Source: Muribaculaceae bacterium
Lineage (GTDB): Bacteria; Bacteroidota; Bacteroidia; Bacteroidales; Muribaculaceae
Assembly (NCBI GenBank): GCA_023667285.1
Contig: JAMPAK010000001.1
Location: 472,137 to 536,136 of the forward strand
DNA: 64,000 bases
Direction of reading: 5' to 3'
Below the pieces are notes generated by a model, which made no database searches, had not been told where the DNA came from, and saw only the letters and a program-made list of their open reading frames with translations. Within the stretch, counting starts at the first letter, position 1. Every line of letters starts with the position of its first letter. Made by a program: the position numbers and the translations under genes. Positions 26,416 to 36,011 of this stretch are shown here, in pieces.

Positions 26416-26520
26416 TATTCTGACCCTAAATTTCATGAAAAAATGAAAAATGCGAGAATCAGAATATAAATTAGTCTATTTGGGGGGGGAAACACTCTTG
26501 AAAGGGAGTATTGCAGGAAA

Positions 26521-26551
26521 AAGAAAAACCCCGGGGCATTGCCTCGGGGTT
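26521..26551 (-). terminator. Intrinsic terminator after the secreted-protein gene
   Basis: On the minus strand an 11-bp stem (AACCCCGAGGC/GCCCCGGGGTT, one G-U) with loop AAT, followed by a U-run. Lies 24 bases beyond the stop at 26575. Confidence 0.85.
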
Positions 26552-26574
26552 ATGTGAAATCTGAGTGATTCGGA

Positions 26575-27381
26575 TTACTTAACGAGCACCTTTGTCACTT
26601 CGTTGCCCTGACGACGGATGTAGAGGCCGTTTGCGGGGTTCTCTACGCGCACGCCCTGGAGGTTGAAGTACTCAACAGCGGCGTCCTGAGCAGCCTCGAT
26701 TGTCTCGATGCCTACCTCGTTGGGGTCAACAACGTTGATGTAGTAGATGTGGCAGCCGTTGGTGTTGGTGATCTGTACATCGCCACCTGCAGTTGCGAGC
26801 CACTCCTGCTCTACGTAAGTTGTGGGAGCTGCAACAGCGCTTCCGTCGGGAGCCATGAGGACTGTGCCGTTTACAGAGAGCTCAACGCCACGGGCGTCTG
26901 TGATCTTGTGTGACTCAACGCCCATCTTGATTGTAGCGCCTACGGGAACTGAGGGAATTACAAAGTAGTTGATGTTCTTGCTGCCGAGCCAGAGATAAGC
27001 GGGTCCATGATAGGGGCCAAAGTCATTGTCGGGGTTGGGGTCCGGATAGTTGATGGCGATGGCGAGTGAGCGGTTAGACTTCTCGTTTGTGTAAACGAGA
27101 CCCTCGAGCTCAGCGATCACAACATTGTTGGCGGTAAGATATCCAGCCTCAGTGATGCCTTCTGCATAGGAAACCTGCCAGAAGCAGTTGTCCTTTGACT
27201 TGGCTGTGGGCTCTGTGGCGTCGGCCTTCTCGATGTCTGACCAGTTGCCACCGGCTGCATTGGCAGCCTTGAGGTTAGCGACTGTGGCGTCGCTCCAATT
27301 TGTGAAGTCCCATGACTTCGACTCAGCGTTTGCTGAAACGGCCATAGCGGCCACTGCAAGAAGAGTAAAAATTTTCTTCAT
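26575..27381 (-). CDS. Secreted protein with Muribaculaceae-type C-terminal tail
   Basis: 268 residues. A Sec signal peptide is clear (MKKIFTLLAVAAMAVSANA, cleavage before ESKSW). The mature protein starts with WDFTNWSDATVANLK and is probably a beta-rich carbohydrate- or surface-associated domain; I cannot assign a family. The last 30 residues contain YFNLQGVRV and NGLYIRRQGN ending KVLVK, a tail shared by many secreted Muribaculaceae/Prevotella proteins and resembling a shortened type IX sorting domain (family knowledge). Its own promoter and terminator make it monocistronic. Codon use is more restricted than neighbours, suggesting good expression. Confidence 0.85.
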   Translation of the reverse strand: MKKIFTLLAVAAMAVSANAESKSWDFTNWSDATVANLKAANAAGGNWSDIEKADATEPTAKSKDNCFWQVSYAEGITEAGYLTANNVVIAELEGLVYTNEKSNRSLAIAINYPDPNPDNDFGPYHGPAYLWLGSKNINYFVIPSVPVGATIKMGVESHKITDARGVELSVNGTVLMAPDGSAVAAPTTYVEQEWLATAGGDVQITNTNGCHIYYINVVDPNEVGIETIEAAQDAAVEYFNLQGVRVENPANGLYIRRQGNEVTKVLVK

Positions 27382-27430
27382 ACGGTTTGATTTAGGGTTA
27401 GTTATTTATGATTGATTGATTCGTGAGGGG

Positions 27431-27492
27431 TTGCCGGGCGTGCCTGGCAAATTCCGCCACAAAGTTATAAATTTTTTTCATTCTGTCACAAA
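27431..27492 (-). promoter_or_regulatory. Promoter and leader hairpin of the secreted-protein gene
   Basis: Minus-strand TTTG (27492-27489), 21 bases, TAACTTTG (27467-27460); start near 27454, leader about 73 bases. The leader opens with a hairpin at 27450-27431 (TTGCCAGGC/GCCCGGCAA, one mismatch), which could stabilise the mRNA 5' end. Confidence 0.55.
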
Positions 27493-27558
27493 ATTTTTCT
27501 TAAATATTTTCGTTGGCCCTCGCGATTACCCTTATTATACTCTACAGTCTCCAATTAT

Positions 27559-27590
27559 TTTGTGCAAACGGAGGATTTTATGTAACTTCG
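27559..27590 (+). promoter_or_regulatory. Promoter of sufCDS
   Basis: TTTG at 27559-27562, 20 bases, TAACTTCG at 27583-27590 (one mismatch to TAnnTTTG). Start near 27596, leader about 16 bases. Confidence 0.5.
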
Positions 27591-27611
27591 CGTTAAAATT
27601 TCAAACTTCTT

Positions 27612-28373
27612 ATGAGCGATATACTTCTTGACGTGCGCGACCTTCACGCAAGCGTCGATGGAAAAGAGATACTCAAGGGCATCAACCTCACAGTCCGTGA
27701 GGGGGAGGTGCATGCGATAATGGGGCCTAACGGTTCCGGAAAGTCAACTCTCTCAGGGGTTCTCGCCGGCAATCCGGCTTATGAGGTGACAGCCGGCTCG
27801 GCTAAGCTCCATGGTGTAGAGCTTCTGGGACTGCCCCCTGAGACACGTAGCCACGAGGGCCTGTTTCTCTCGTTTCAGTATCCCGTGGAGATACCCGGAG
27901 TGTCCATGGTCAACTTCATGCGCGCCGCTCTCAACGCCAAGCGCAAGTTCTACAACGAGGAGCCTCTGTCGGCCAGCGAGTTCCTGAAACTCATGCGCCA
28001 GAAACGCGAGATAGTCGAGCTCGACAACAAACTTGCCTCCCGCTCCGTCAACGAGGGTTTCTCTGGGGGCGAGAAGAAGCGCAACGAGATTTTCCAGATG
28101 GCAGTGCTGGAGCCAAGGCTCGCCATCCTCGACGAGACCGACTCCGGACTCGACATCGACGCGCTGCGCGTCGTGGCCGGAGGTGTCAACAAACTAAAGA
28201 ACGAGAAAAACGCCACTGTCGTCATCACCCACTACCAGCGTCTCCTAGACTATATCCGCCCCGATTTTGTCCACATCCTCTATAAAGGCCGCATCGTGAA
28301 GACCGGTGGCCCTGACCTGGCTCTGGAACTCGAGGAGAAGGGATATGACTGGATTAAGGAAGAAAACGCCTAA
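27612..28373 (+). CDS. sufC: Fe-S cluster assembly ATPase SufC
   Basis: 253 residues, ABC-type ATPase of the SufBCD scaffold. Walker A GPNGSGKSTLSG near 37-48, Q-loop FLSFQYPVEIPG, the SufC signature VNEGFSGGEKKRNEIFQM near 143-160 and Walker B LAILDETDSGLD near 167-178, followed by the HY switch ITHYQRLLDYI. First gene of sufC-sufD-sufS; sufB, usually the first gene, is not in front of it. Stop and sufD start share one base. Confidence 0.97.
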   Translation: MSDILLDVRDLHASVDGKEILKGINLTVREGEVHAIMGPNGSGKSTLSGVLAGNPAYEVTAGSAKLHGVELLGLPPETRSHEGLFLSFQYPVEIPGVSMVNFMRAALNAKRKFYNEEPLSASEFLKLMRQKREIVELDNKLASRSVNEGFSGGEKKRNEIFQMAVLEPRLAILDETDSGLDIDALRVVAGGVNKLKNEKNATVVITHYQRLLDYIRPDFVHILYKGRIVKTGGPDLALELEEKGYDWIKEENA

Positions 28374-29716
28374 TGAAATCATCAGACCAATACATAAAGC
28401 TCTATGAGCGAAACACGGCTGCCATCGACGCCGGTTCAGGCCCCGCCCTCAACCGCCTGCGTCCCGCCGCCCTGTCGACTCTCAAGAGCACCGGGCTCCC
28501 CACTCTCCACAACGAGGGCTATGAGAAGACCTCGATTGAGGAGATGTTTGCTCCTGACTATGGCGTGAACATCTCAAGGGTGAGCATCCCGGTCGACATC
28601 GCCGCGTCGTTCCGCTGCGATGTCCCCAATCTCTCTACCCTCACCGGATTTGTCATCAACGACTCATTCGTCCCCTCGGCCGGACTCGACAACCGCCTCC
28701 CTGAGGGTGTCACCTTCATGAGCCTGGCCAAAGCCGCCCGTGAGATGCCTGAGACTGTCAACAAACACTATGGCTCTCTGGCTCCCATCACCTCTGCTCC
28801 CGTAGCGCTCAACACACTCCTGGCTCAGGATGGTGTGTTCATCCACATTCACAAGGGATGTCGGCCCGAGAAGGCACTGCAGATTGTGGAGATTTTCTCA
28901 GCCCCGGTTGAGATTGCCGCTTTCCGCAGGATGCTGATTGTAGTCGACGACGACGCTGATCTCCGCCTCCTTGTGTGCGACCACACACAGGAGCGCACAC
29001 GCCGCTATCTCGCCTCAAGGGTCATAGAGGTTGTCGTGGGCCACAATGCCCGCTTTGAGATGTGTATGCTCGAGGAGTCATCCGCCATGACATCTGTCCA
29101 CTCTCTCCTCTACATGGCTCAGAATGAAGGCTCAGAGGCTCTCATCAACGCCACGACCCTCACCTGTGGCAACTCGCGCAACGAGTTTGACATCAACCTG
29201 CGCGGCCCACACGCCTCTGCCCGCCTCACGGGCATGGCCATCGGCGGCGACCGGATGCACATCGACAACAACTCAGCCATCACCCACACGGCGCCACACT
29301 GCCACAGCGACCAGCTCTTCAAATATGTCCTCGACGACCATTCGACCGGTGCATTTGAGGGTAGCATACTAGTCGAGCCGTCAGCACAGTTCACCGAGGC
29401 ATATCAGAGCAACCGCAACATCCTGGCCTCCGCCGATGCCCGTATGCACTGCAAGCCGCAGCTCATCATATACAATGACGATGTGAAGTGCAGCCACGGG
29501 GCTACCACCGGTCAGCTCGACACCGACGCTCTCTTCTACATGAGGCAGCGCGGCATACCTGAGGCCGAGGCCCGAACCATGCTCATGCAGGCTTTCATGG
29601 TCGATGTCATCGACACGGTCCATATTCCCGGTCTAAACGAGCGCCTGCGCCACCTTGTGGAACGCCGTTTCTCAGGCTCACTGGGAGACTGTCCCGGATG
29701 CAGGGCTGAAAACTAA
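28373..29716 (+). CDS. sufD: Fe-S cluster assembly protein SufD
   Basis: 447 residues. The C-terminal beta-helix core is typical: NARFEMCMLEESSAM, NLRGPHASARLTGMAIGGDRMHIDNN, THTAPHCHSDQLFKYVLDD, QSNRNILASADARMHCKPQLIIYNDDVKCSHGATTGQLD and the RQRGIPEAEARTMLMQAFM helix. It partners with SufC and, in standard systems, SufB. The terminal CPGC motif is common in Bacteroidales SufD. Nothing in the sequence shows that this protein replaces SufB. Confidence 0.95.
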   Translation: MKSSDQYIKLYERNTAAIDAGSGPALNRLRPAALSTLKSTGLPTLHNEGYEKTSIEEMFAPDYGVNISRVSIPVDIAASFRCDVPNLSTLTGFVINDSFVPSAGLDNRLPEGVTFMSLAKAAREMPETVNKHYGSLAPITSAPVALNTLLAQDGVFIHIHKGCRPEKALQIVEIFSAPVEIAAFRRMLIVVDDDADLRLLVCDHTQERTRRYLASRVIEVVVGHNARFEMCMLEESSAMTSVHSLLYMAQNEGSEALINATTLTCGNSRNEFDINLRGPHASARLTGMAIGGDRMHIDNNSAITHTAPHCHSDQLFKYVLDDHSTGAFEGSILVEPSAQFTEAYQSNRNILASADARMHCKPQLIIYNDDVKCSHGATTGQLDTDALFYMRQRGIPEAEARTMLMQAFMVDVIDTVHIPGLNERLRHLVERRFSGSLGDCPGCRAEN

Positions 29717-29720
29717 CGCT

Positions 29721-30938
29721 ATGGATATTCAGGAGATTCGCTCACTTTTCCCCATTCTGGACCGCAAGCTCTACGGGCGGCCCATGGTATATCTCGACAA
29801 CACAGCCACATCTCAGACCCCCATGGAGGTGGTGGATGCCATCGTGAGCGGCTACACAAACACTAAGGCCAATGTCCACCGCGGTGTACACACTCTCTCA
29901 CAGGAGGCCACAGACCTCCAGGAGAATGCCCGCCGCCGGGTCAAGGAGTTCATAAATGCCGGCTCAACGGATGAGATTGTCTTCACGCGCGGCACCACCG
30001 AGGCTCTCAATCTCGTGGCCTCCTCGTTTGGCAGGACCATGCTCCGCGATGGCGACGAGATGATTCTCACGGTGATGGAGCATCATGCCAACATTGTGCC
30101 ATGGCAGTTGCTGCAGAGATACATCAACTTCACCATCAAGGTGATACCCATCGACAGTGAGGGGCGCCTGGATCTCGAGGTCTATCGGTCCCTTTTCAAC
30201 GAGCGGACACGCCTTGTCTCCTTCTGTCATGCCTCAAATGTGCTGGGCACAGTAAATCCCGTCAAGGAGATGATTGCCGAGGCTCACAGCCACGGTGTGC
30301 CTGCCATCATTGACGGCGCCCAGTCAGCACCTCATCTTAAGATTGATGTAGCCGACCTCGACGCTGATTTCTACACCTTCTCTGCCCACAAGATGTATGG
30401 CCCCACGGGTGTGGGTGTCCTCTATGGCAAGCGCAATCTCCTGGAGCAGATGCCACCTTATCAGGGTGGCGGAGAGATGATAGAGAGTGTCTCCTTTGAA
30501 CATACCACCTTTGCAGCCCTCCCCTACAAGTTTGAGGCCGGAACACCTGACTTCATCGGCATCGCCGCCCTCCACAAAGCCATAGATTTCATGGAGAGAT
30601 TAGGCGTGGAGAATATCGCGGCCCACGAGCATGATCTCCTCGGGTATGCCACATCGCGGTTGGAGGCCGAGATTCCCGGCATCCGCATCTTCGGGCGTGC
30701 TCCCGGCAAGTGTGCCATCATCTCATTCCTCCTCGACTCAGCCCACCATTATGACACCGGGATGCTCCTCGACAAACTGGGCATCGAGGTGCGCACCGGC
30801 CATCACTGCGCCCAGCCTCTGATGCATGCTCTCGGCATCGAGGGGACTGTCAGGGCCTCGTTTGCGGTCTACAACACCCGTGAGGAGGTCGACTTGTTTG
30901 TCGACGCCCTGAAACGTGTCAACGCCATCCTGGGCTGA
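29721..30938 (+). CDS. sufS: Cysteine desulfurase SufS
   Basis: 405 residues from the ATG at 29721, 4 bases after the sufD stop. Group II (SufS/CsdA) class: LDNTATSQTPMEVVDAI, NVHRGVHTLSQEATD, FTRGTTEALNLVA, EHHANIVPWQ, the PLP-lysine segment FSAHKMYGPTG near 220-230 and the catalytic Cys in RTGHHCAQPLM near 362-372. It provides persulfide sulfur to SufBCD, normally via SufE or SufU, which are not seen here. Confidence 0.96.
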   Translation: MDIQEIRSLFPILDRKLYGRPMVYLDNTATSQTPMEVVDAIVSGYTNTKANVHRGVHTLSQEATDLQENARRRVKEFINAGSTDEIVFTRGTTEALNLVASSFGRTMLRDGDEMILTVMEHHANIVPWQLLQRYINFTIKVIPIDSEGRLDLEVYRSLFNERTRLVSFCHASNVLGTVNPVKEMIAEAHSHGVPAIIDGAQSAPHLKIDVADLDADFYTFSAHKMYGPTGVGVLYGKRNLLEQMPPYQGGGEMIESVSFEHTTFAALPYKFEAGTPDFIGIAALHKAIDFMERLGVENIAAHEHDLLGYATSRLEAEIPGIRIFGRAPGKCAIISFLLDSAHHYDTGMLLDKLGIEVRTGHHCAQPLMHALGIEGTVRASFAVYNTREEVDLFVDALKRVNAILG

Positions 30939-30954
30939 CACACCTGTCACCACA

Positions 30955-31662
30955 ATGGCTTTCGCTACTCTCTTCGATCAGGAACTCGGCGAGGTGAGAA
31001 TCTCGTGGAGACGCACCTCGCGCGTCACTGCGCGTTGGGACAAGGGCCGCGCGCTTCTGATAGTCCCTCTGCAGTGTTCCATGGATCACGCCAAGAAAAT
31101 TCTGGAAGATGTCAGGGAGTTTCTTCTGACACATCGTCCATCACATCTCTTTGTGATAGGATGCCCTCTGAGGATTGACGGCGGTCCCGACATAAACTTC
31201 GAGCGCTCGCGCCAGTTGAGGGAGGGGGTCGATGTGCGCCTCTCACACGACGGTGGCGTGGTGGTGAGGATTGCCGAGGGGATTGACCCATCAGACCCTC
31301 ACGTCGAGGGCGTAATATCACGTCTGCTTGTGAAAGTGGCCGAGTATCTCGCTCCATCCATCCTTCTTCCTGAACTGAGGGCTGAGGCCACACGGCTAAG
31401 GCTCGCTCCATCGTCAATGAAAATTTCGCGCGGACATAAAGTGCTGGGCCACTGCAGCCGCAGCGGTGAGATAGCCATCTCTGCGGCCTGCGTGTTCCTG
31501 ACAAAGGAACTGAGGCGATATATCTATTGCCATGAATTGGCTCACCTCACCGAGATGAACCACTCTCCGCGCTTCCATACGCTATGCGACAGTTATCTGG
31601 ACGGAAAGGAGCGCGAACTTCAGTCCGCGCTCCGCAAATATCATTGGCCTGTGGCCCTCTGA
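30955..31662 (+). CDS. YgjP-like (DUF45) zinc metallopeptidase
   Basis: 235 residues from the ATG at 30955. Zinc motif YCHELAHLTEMNHSPRF near 197-213 gives HExxH plus the third His, as in the YgjP/M48-like DUF45 family. Preceding IAISAACVFLTKELRRYI is the usual YgjP strand-helix. The substrate is unknown. A GTG at 30916 would overlap sufS and is rejected. It ends 4 bases from the stop of the convergent tricorn-like gene. Confidence 0.9.
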   Translation: MAFATLFDQELGEVRISWRRTSRVTARWDKGRALLIVPLQCSMDHAKKILEDVREFLLTHRPSHLFVIGCPLRIDGGPDINFERSRQLREGVDVRLSHDGGVVVRIAEGIDPSDPHVEGVISRLLVKVAEYLAPSILLPELRAEATRLRLAPSSMKISRGHKVLGHCSRSGEIAISAACVFLTKELRRYIYCHELAHLTEMNHSPRFHTLCDSYLDGKERELQSALRKYHWPVAL

Positions 31663-31666
31663 ATCC

Positions 31667-34600
31667 TTATTTCAAGTCGTTGAGCAGGGTCTCCACGGCC
31701 TTCTCAAGCTGCTGGTCGCGCCCCGTCACAATCACCGCCGGATCGTTGGCTATCTTGACGTCAGGCTCAAGTTGCTGATTCTCCAGGAACCGTCCCTGGG
31801 CATCGCGAAATCCCACCACCGGAACTCCAAACAGCATCGAGTCATCCTGAAGGTCAATCCAGTTCACCGAGCTCATGGTGCCGGGGACAGGCATCCCCAC
31901 AATCTTGCCAAGGCCGCGGTTGTGATACATCCAAGGGGTGCCATGAGCATTCGAGTAGTTTGCCTCGCAGGTGATCATCACAGACGGCCTCAGCCAGCGC
32001 TTTGAGGGCATCTCGCCGCTCTTCACGCCGCGAATCTCCTGGTCAAGATACTTCTTGCCGCTGAAAAGAACCTCGATATCCTCATGCAGGCGGCCGCCGC
32101 CGTTCCAACGGGTGTCGATGACGATTCCCTCACGGTCAGCATAGCGGCCCAGAACATCGGCATAGATGTCGCGATATGAGCCATCGCTCATCGAGCGGAT
32201 GTGGACATATCCCAGGCGTCCGCCTGAGAGAGAGTCGACTGTGGCACGGTTTCGCTCAACCCAGCGCTTGTAGAGGAGCTCGTTCTCGGCCGCTGCGGAG
32301 ACGGGTATCACCACCTCCTCCACACTCTCACCGCTGGGAAGTGTGAAGGCCACAAGGGTCTTGCGGCGAGCCGGGGTGTTGAGGGCTGAGAGGGGAGAGT
32401 CAAGGGTGGAGAGAGCCACACCGTTGATGGCTGTGATGACGGCTCCGGGTGTCATGCGCGATGTCGACCGGTCGAAGGGACCCTTCTCTATCACCTCGGC
32501 CACCTTCAGTCCATCAGCCATCGGCGCTGCCAGGTCATAGATGAGACCCAGTGCTGCTGTAGGCTCCTTGGCTCCTGAGGGATAGTAGCGCGCACCTGTG
32601 TGCGACACATTGAGCTCGCCCAGAAGCTCGGAGGCCATCTCCGCGAAGTCATAGTTGTTTGAGATGTGGGGCAGATAGCGGCGATAAGCCTCGCCAAGCC
32701 CTTTCCAGTCAGCGCCAAACATATCCTCGACAAGGAAACGCTTCCCCTCCTCGGTGAGGATATAGTCAAACATATAGTCGCGCTCAGCGCGTGTGTCGAT
32801 TTTCTGTACGCCTGAATAGGTGATGTTCTCAGTCTTCCCTCCGGCAAGGGTCATCTTCTTCATCGACGAGGGACCCAGCAGGAAGAGCGACTTGCCTGAG
32901 CCGTCAGGGATGAGCGAGAGACCCGAGGCTCCGAGTTTTTTATAGAGCTCCACATCGTCCTTGCGCATATCCATCTTCCAGAGGTCATAGCCGTCATCGA
33001 CGCTCGAGAGAAAATAGAGGTTCTCTCCGTCATTGTCGATATAGGCGTCAGCGAGGTCAGATGAGAATGGGGTGAGGCGCACAATGCGGTCCTCAATCCC
33101 TGCCTCCTCCACATTGACGTTATCGTCAGGCTTCTCCTCCTCAGCCGCAGGGGCTTTCTTGTCTTTCTTCTTCCCCTTCTTGTCCTCCTTGGCTTTCTCC
33201 TTATCCTTTTTCTGAGCCTTCTCGACCTCCTTCAGAAGCGCGAAGTCCTCAGGCGAGAGGCGATAGCGGTCATAAGCCTCCTTGTTTGTGAAGGCTATCA
33301 TGACATCGTCCTGAGAGCCCCACGAGGCCAGATTCTTCATGCCATAGCGGTCTGAGAGGAAGATGACGGCGTTGCCTCCCATCACCCAGCGGGGAGAGTG
33401 GTTGGTATAGGCATCGTTTGTGACGCGCACCATCTTGCCGTCTGACACACGATAGAGGGCTATGTCATAGTATGGATCACGCTTATGGGTATCTATCGTA
33501 GCCACGAGCCACTCGCTGTCCGGGCTCCAGTCCATCTCGATGGCGGCATCGTTGGCCGTGTAGGTCTCACCGTTGGTAATGAGGGTCTCCTTGTGTGAGT
33601 TAATGTCGTAGACCGCTATCTTGCGGCGGTCACGGATATATGCTATCTTCTCCCCGTTGGGCGACACTATCGGGTTTGACCGCTCCACACCATCTGAGGC
33701 CGGGAAGACGGCAGTCTCCTCGATCAGAGTGGCGTTGGGGAAGTTGGGGTCATCCTTACGCGAGATGCGCGCACGATAGATGTTGTCGTGCCCGTCTCGG
33801 TCAGATGTATAATATAAGGTACGGTTGTCCGCTCCCCACGATGGCTCTCGCTCACCCTGAGGAGTCGTGGTGACCTGCTTAGTGGTGGCATAGTCTGACG
33901 AGGTCACGAAGATGTCGCCCCTCGATGCGAAGGCCACCTGCTTGCCGTCGGGCGAGGGGACTGCTCCTGTGGCTCCCTTGGCGAAGCGGCGGATAGTGGC
34001 CGGCTCACTGTAGTCAGCCACGATGTCTACGGCCACCTTTGTGGGCTTCCCGCCCGGAGTGAGGGTATATATCTCACCATCATAGCCGAAGGTGAGTGTC
34101 CCGTTGTCTGCCCGTGAGAGGAACCGGACGGGGTGGACTGTGAAGTCTGTCAGGCGTGTGGCCTTAGAGAGATCAGAGAGTGGAGCCGACCAGACATTTA
34201 TGCTCTTGTCGCCGTCGCGCTCGCTCAGGAAATACAGTGTCTCGGAGGTCGGGTCCAGGACCGGGTTGAGATCCTCGCCACCGCCCTTTGTCAGATTAGT
34301 GTGGCTCCCTGTTGTCCCGTCATAGAGCCAGAGGTCGCGTGTGACTGACGATGTGTGGTGCTTGCGCCACTGGTCCTCAAACCCTTTCACATCCTGATAT
34401 ACAAATGATTTTCCATCCTTGAGCCATGAAATGTTCATGGCCGGTGTCCCCAGTATCTGACGGGGCGTCCCTGTACCGTCGGCTGCGATGGAGTAGAGCT
34501 GGGCCAGGCGCGTTGTAGGGAATGTCCGTGAGGCTGCCGGGGCTTGGATTGCCGCTGAGTATATCACACACTTGCCATCAGGAGTGAATGCCTCGGGCTG

Positions 34601-34924
34601 CTCAGCCGTGGAGTGGGAAGTGAGTCGGCGCGGTGTGCCTCCGGCCACGGGTATGACATACACATCCATCGACCCCTCGGTGTCGGCGGCATAGGCCAGC
34701 GAGCGGCTGTCCGGGCTCCACACAGGCGAGGTCTCATAGGCAGGCGATGAGGTGAGCCGTGTGGCTCTTCCGCCCGCGGTGGGGACGGTGTAGATGTCAC
34801 CTTTATAAGTGAAGGCTATCGCGCTGCCGTCCGGCGAGATACTGACGTCGCGCATCCACAGAGGTGTCTCAGCCGAGACGCTCATGGTAGAGGCTGCGAG
34901 TAGTGTAAGGAGGATTTTTTTCAT
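31667..34924 (-). CDS. Tricorn-like S41 family peptidase
   Basis: 1085 residues with a signal peptide (MKKILLTLLAASTMSVSA). Order: TolB-like beta-propeller repeats (ISPDGSAIAFTYKGDIYTV; WSPDSRSLAYAAD; WGADNRTLYYTSDRDG) over about residues 20-560, a Lys-rich insert (KKDKEKAKEDKKGKKKDKK) near 580-605, a second propeller part, a PDZ domain near 770-860, and a C-terminal S41 core with GIVIDTRWNGGGRLHEDI and the nucleophile region ITCEANYSNAHGTPW. Expected to be a periplasmic or outer-membrane peptidase. The EamA gene upstream is 5 bases from its stop side neighbour (34930) in the opposite order, on the same strand. Confidence 0.93.
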   Translation of the reverse strand: MKKILLTLLAASTMSVSAETPLWMRDVSISPDGSAIAFTYKGDIYTVPTAGGRATRLTSSPAYETSPVWSPDSRSLAYAADTEGSMDVYVIPVAGGTPRRLTSHSTAEQPEAFTPDGKCVIYSAAIQAPAASRTFPTTRLAQLYSIAADGTGTPRQILGTPAMNISWLKDGKSFVYQDVKGFEDQWRKHHTSSVTRDLWLYDGTTGSHTNLTKGGGEDLNPVLDPTSETLYFLSERDGDKSINVWSAPLSDLSKATRLTDFTVHPVRFLSRADNGTLTFGYDGEIYTLTPGGKPTKVAVDIVADYSEPATIRRFAKGATGAVPSPDGKQVAFASRGDIFVTSSDYATTKQVTTTPQGEREPSWGADNRTLYYTSDRDGHDNIYRARISRKDDPNFPNATLIEETAVFPASDGVERSNPIVSPNGEKIAYIRDRRKIAVYDINSHKETLITNGETYTANDAAIEMDWSPDSEWLVATIDTHKRDPYYDIALYRVSDGKMVRVTNDAYTNHSPRWVMGGNAVIFLSDRYGMKNLASWGSQDDVMIAFTNKEAYDRYRLSPEDFALLKEVEKAQKKDKEKAKEDKKGKKKDKKAPAAEEEKPDDNVNVEEAGIEDRIVRLTPFSSDLADAYIDNDGENLYFLSSVDDGYDLWKMDMRKDDVELYKKLGASGLSLIPDGSGKSLFLLGPSSMKKMTLAGGKTENITYSGVQKIDTRAERDYMFDYILTEEGKRFLVEDMFGADWKGLGEAYRRYLPHISNNYDFAEMASELLGELNVSHTGARYYPSGAKEPTAALGLIYDLAAPMADGLKVAEVIEKGPFDRSTSRMTPGAVITAINGVALSTLDSPLSALNTPARRKTLVAFTLPSGESVEEVVIPVSAAAENELLYKRWVERNRATVDSLSGGRLGYVHIRSMSDGSYRDIYADVLGRYADREGIVIDTRWNGGGRLHEDIEVLFSGKKYLDQEIRGVKSGEMPSKRWLRPSVMITCEANYSNAHGTPWMYHNRGLGKIVGMPVPGTMSSVNWIDLQDDSMLFGVPVVGFRDAQGRFLENQQLEPDVKIANDPAVIVTGRDQQLEKAVETLLNDLK

Positions 34925-34929
34925 AGCAG

Positions 34930-35862
34930 TTACTCAATTTTTTTGGTATTCTTTAGGTTCCTGCGCTCCAGGAAGTCTGCAAGCCAGACCCCGAGCAGTA
35001 TGAGGGCACACCCCACAAACCCTGTCGGGGTGATCACCTCGTTTAGTGCGAGCCATGCAAAGATCATAGTGACCACAGGCTGGAAATACATATAGTTGGT
35101 GGCTGTCACCGGGCCTATCTTCACAATGGCGATTGCCCAGAGCAGATATCCGGCCATAGAGCAGAAGAGGGCAAGGAAGAGGAGGTTCCACAGACATGCC
35201 GGGTCGAGGAGTATGCGTGGATCGGCTATCTCAGGCTCCACTGCAAGGAAGGGGAGGGCGGTGAGCACTCCGTAGAAAAACACCTTGCGCGTGATGAACA
35301 TCTCAGTGTAGTGGGCATTGAGAGGCTTGAGCATCAGACCGTAGATGGCCCAGCAGAATGCCGCCAGCAGTGACAGAAGGTCGCCCAGAGGGTTGAGGGC
35401 CATGTTGAACGAACTGTTGAAAATCACAAGCCCTACCCCCAGGAAGGCCACGATACTCCCTATGTAGGCCCCCTTGCCGGGGCGGTTGTTCTTATAGACC
35501 AGCCCCACCAGAAGCACCGTCAGCAGCGGCGGCATCGCCGTGATGAGCGACACATTGGTGACAAGGGTATATTCCAGAGCCACGTTCTCGGCTATGAAAT
35601 AGACCGAGCCGGCCACAAGGCCGCAGGCCACGAAGAGCAGCTCATCCTTGATGGAGTTGGCCAGTATCTTCTTGTGGCAGAAGCACAGGATGGCCAGATA
35701 TGCTAGTGTAGAGCGATATATGAAGATTTCCACCGGGTGTAGACCGTGGTCAAGCAGGATGCGGGTGGATACAAGCGAGAGTCCCCATGCCGTCACTGTG
35801 AAGAGCGCGCACAGGTGATAGACCCAGATGTTTCCTTTGGCAGCTTTGCGCTGTGATTCCAT
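34930..35862 (-). CDS. EamA/DMT family transporter
   Basis: 310 residues from the ATG at 35862. About ten membrane spans in two EamA repeats: the first begins YHLCALFTVTAWGLSLVSTRIL and the second LGDLLSLLAAFCWAIYGLMLK, with Pro/Gly-rich ends such as IGPVTATNYMYFQPVVTMIFAWLALNEVITP. Solute unknown; family members export amino acids or other metabolites. It ends 5 bases before the start of the tricorn-like gene's upstream boundary (34924), hence probably cotranscribed with it. Confidence 0.92.
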   Translation of the reverse strand: MESQRKAAKGNIWVYHLCALFTVTAWGLSLVSTRILLDHGLHPVEIFIYRSTLAYLAILCFCHKKILANSIKDELLFVACGLVAGSVYFIAENVALEYTLVTNVSLITAMPPLLTVLLVGLVYKNNRPGKGAYIGSIVAFLGVGLVIFNSSFNMALNPLGDLLSLLAAFCWAIYGLMLKPLNAHYTEMFITRKVFFYGVLTALPFLAVEPEIADPRILLDPACLWNLLFLALFCSMAGYLLWAIAIVKIGPVTATNYMYFQPVVTMIFAWLALNEVITPTGFVGCALILLGVWLADFLERRNLKNTKKIE

Positions 35863-35898
35863 TTTGTTCGTGAGGTTTGGTTTGTGTCTGTGGTGAAG

Positions 35899-35929
35899 CA
35901 AAATTAGTGATTTTTTCCCAATCGGCCAA
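35899..35929 (-). promoter_or_regulatory. Promoter of EamA-tricorn unit
   Basis: Minus-strand TTG (35929-35927), 20 bases, TAATTTTG (35906-35899). Start near 35892, about 30 bases from the ATG at 35862. Confidence 0.6.
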
Positions 35930-36011
35930 CATCTTTATGCCTCTCAACCCGATTACACTCTAAACTTTATGTATGCCTGGAGCGTATTAAAAGAAGATTG
36001 TAAGTCTGAAA

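Noticed and set aside
26482-26489. Run of eight G as a possible phase-variable tract
   Set aside because: It lies between the tRNA promoter and a terminator, not within a gene or promoter spacer, so no switching role is apparent.
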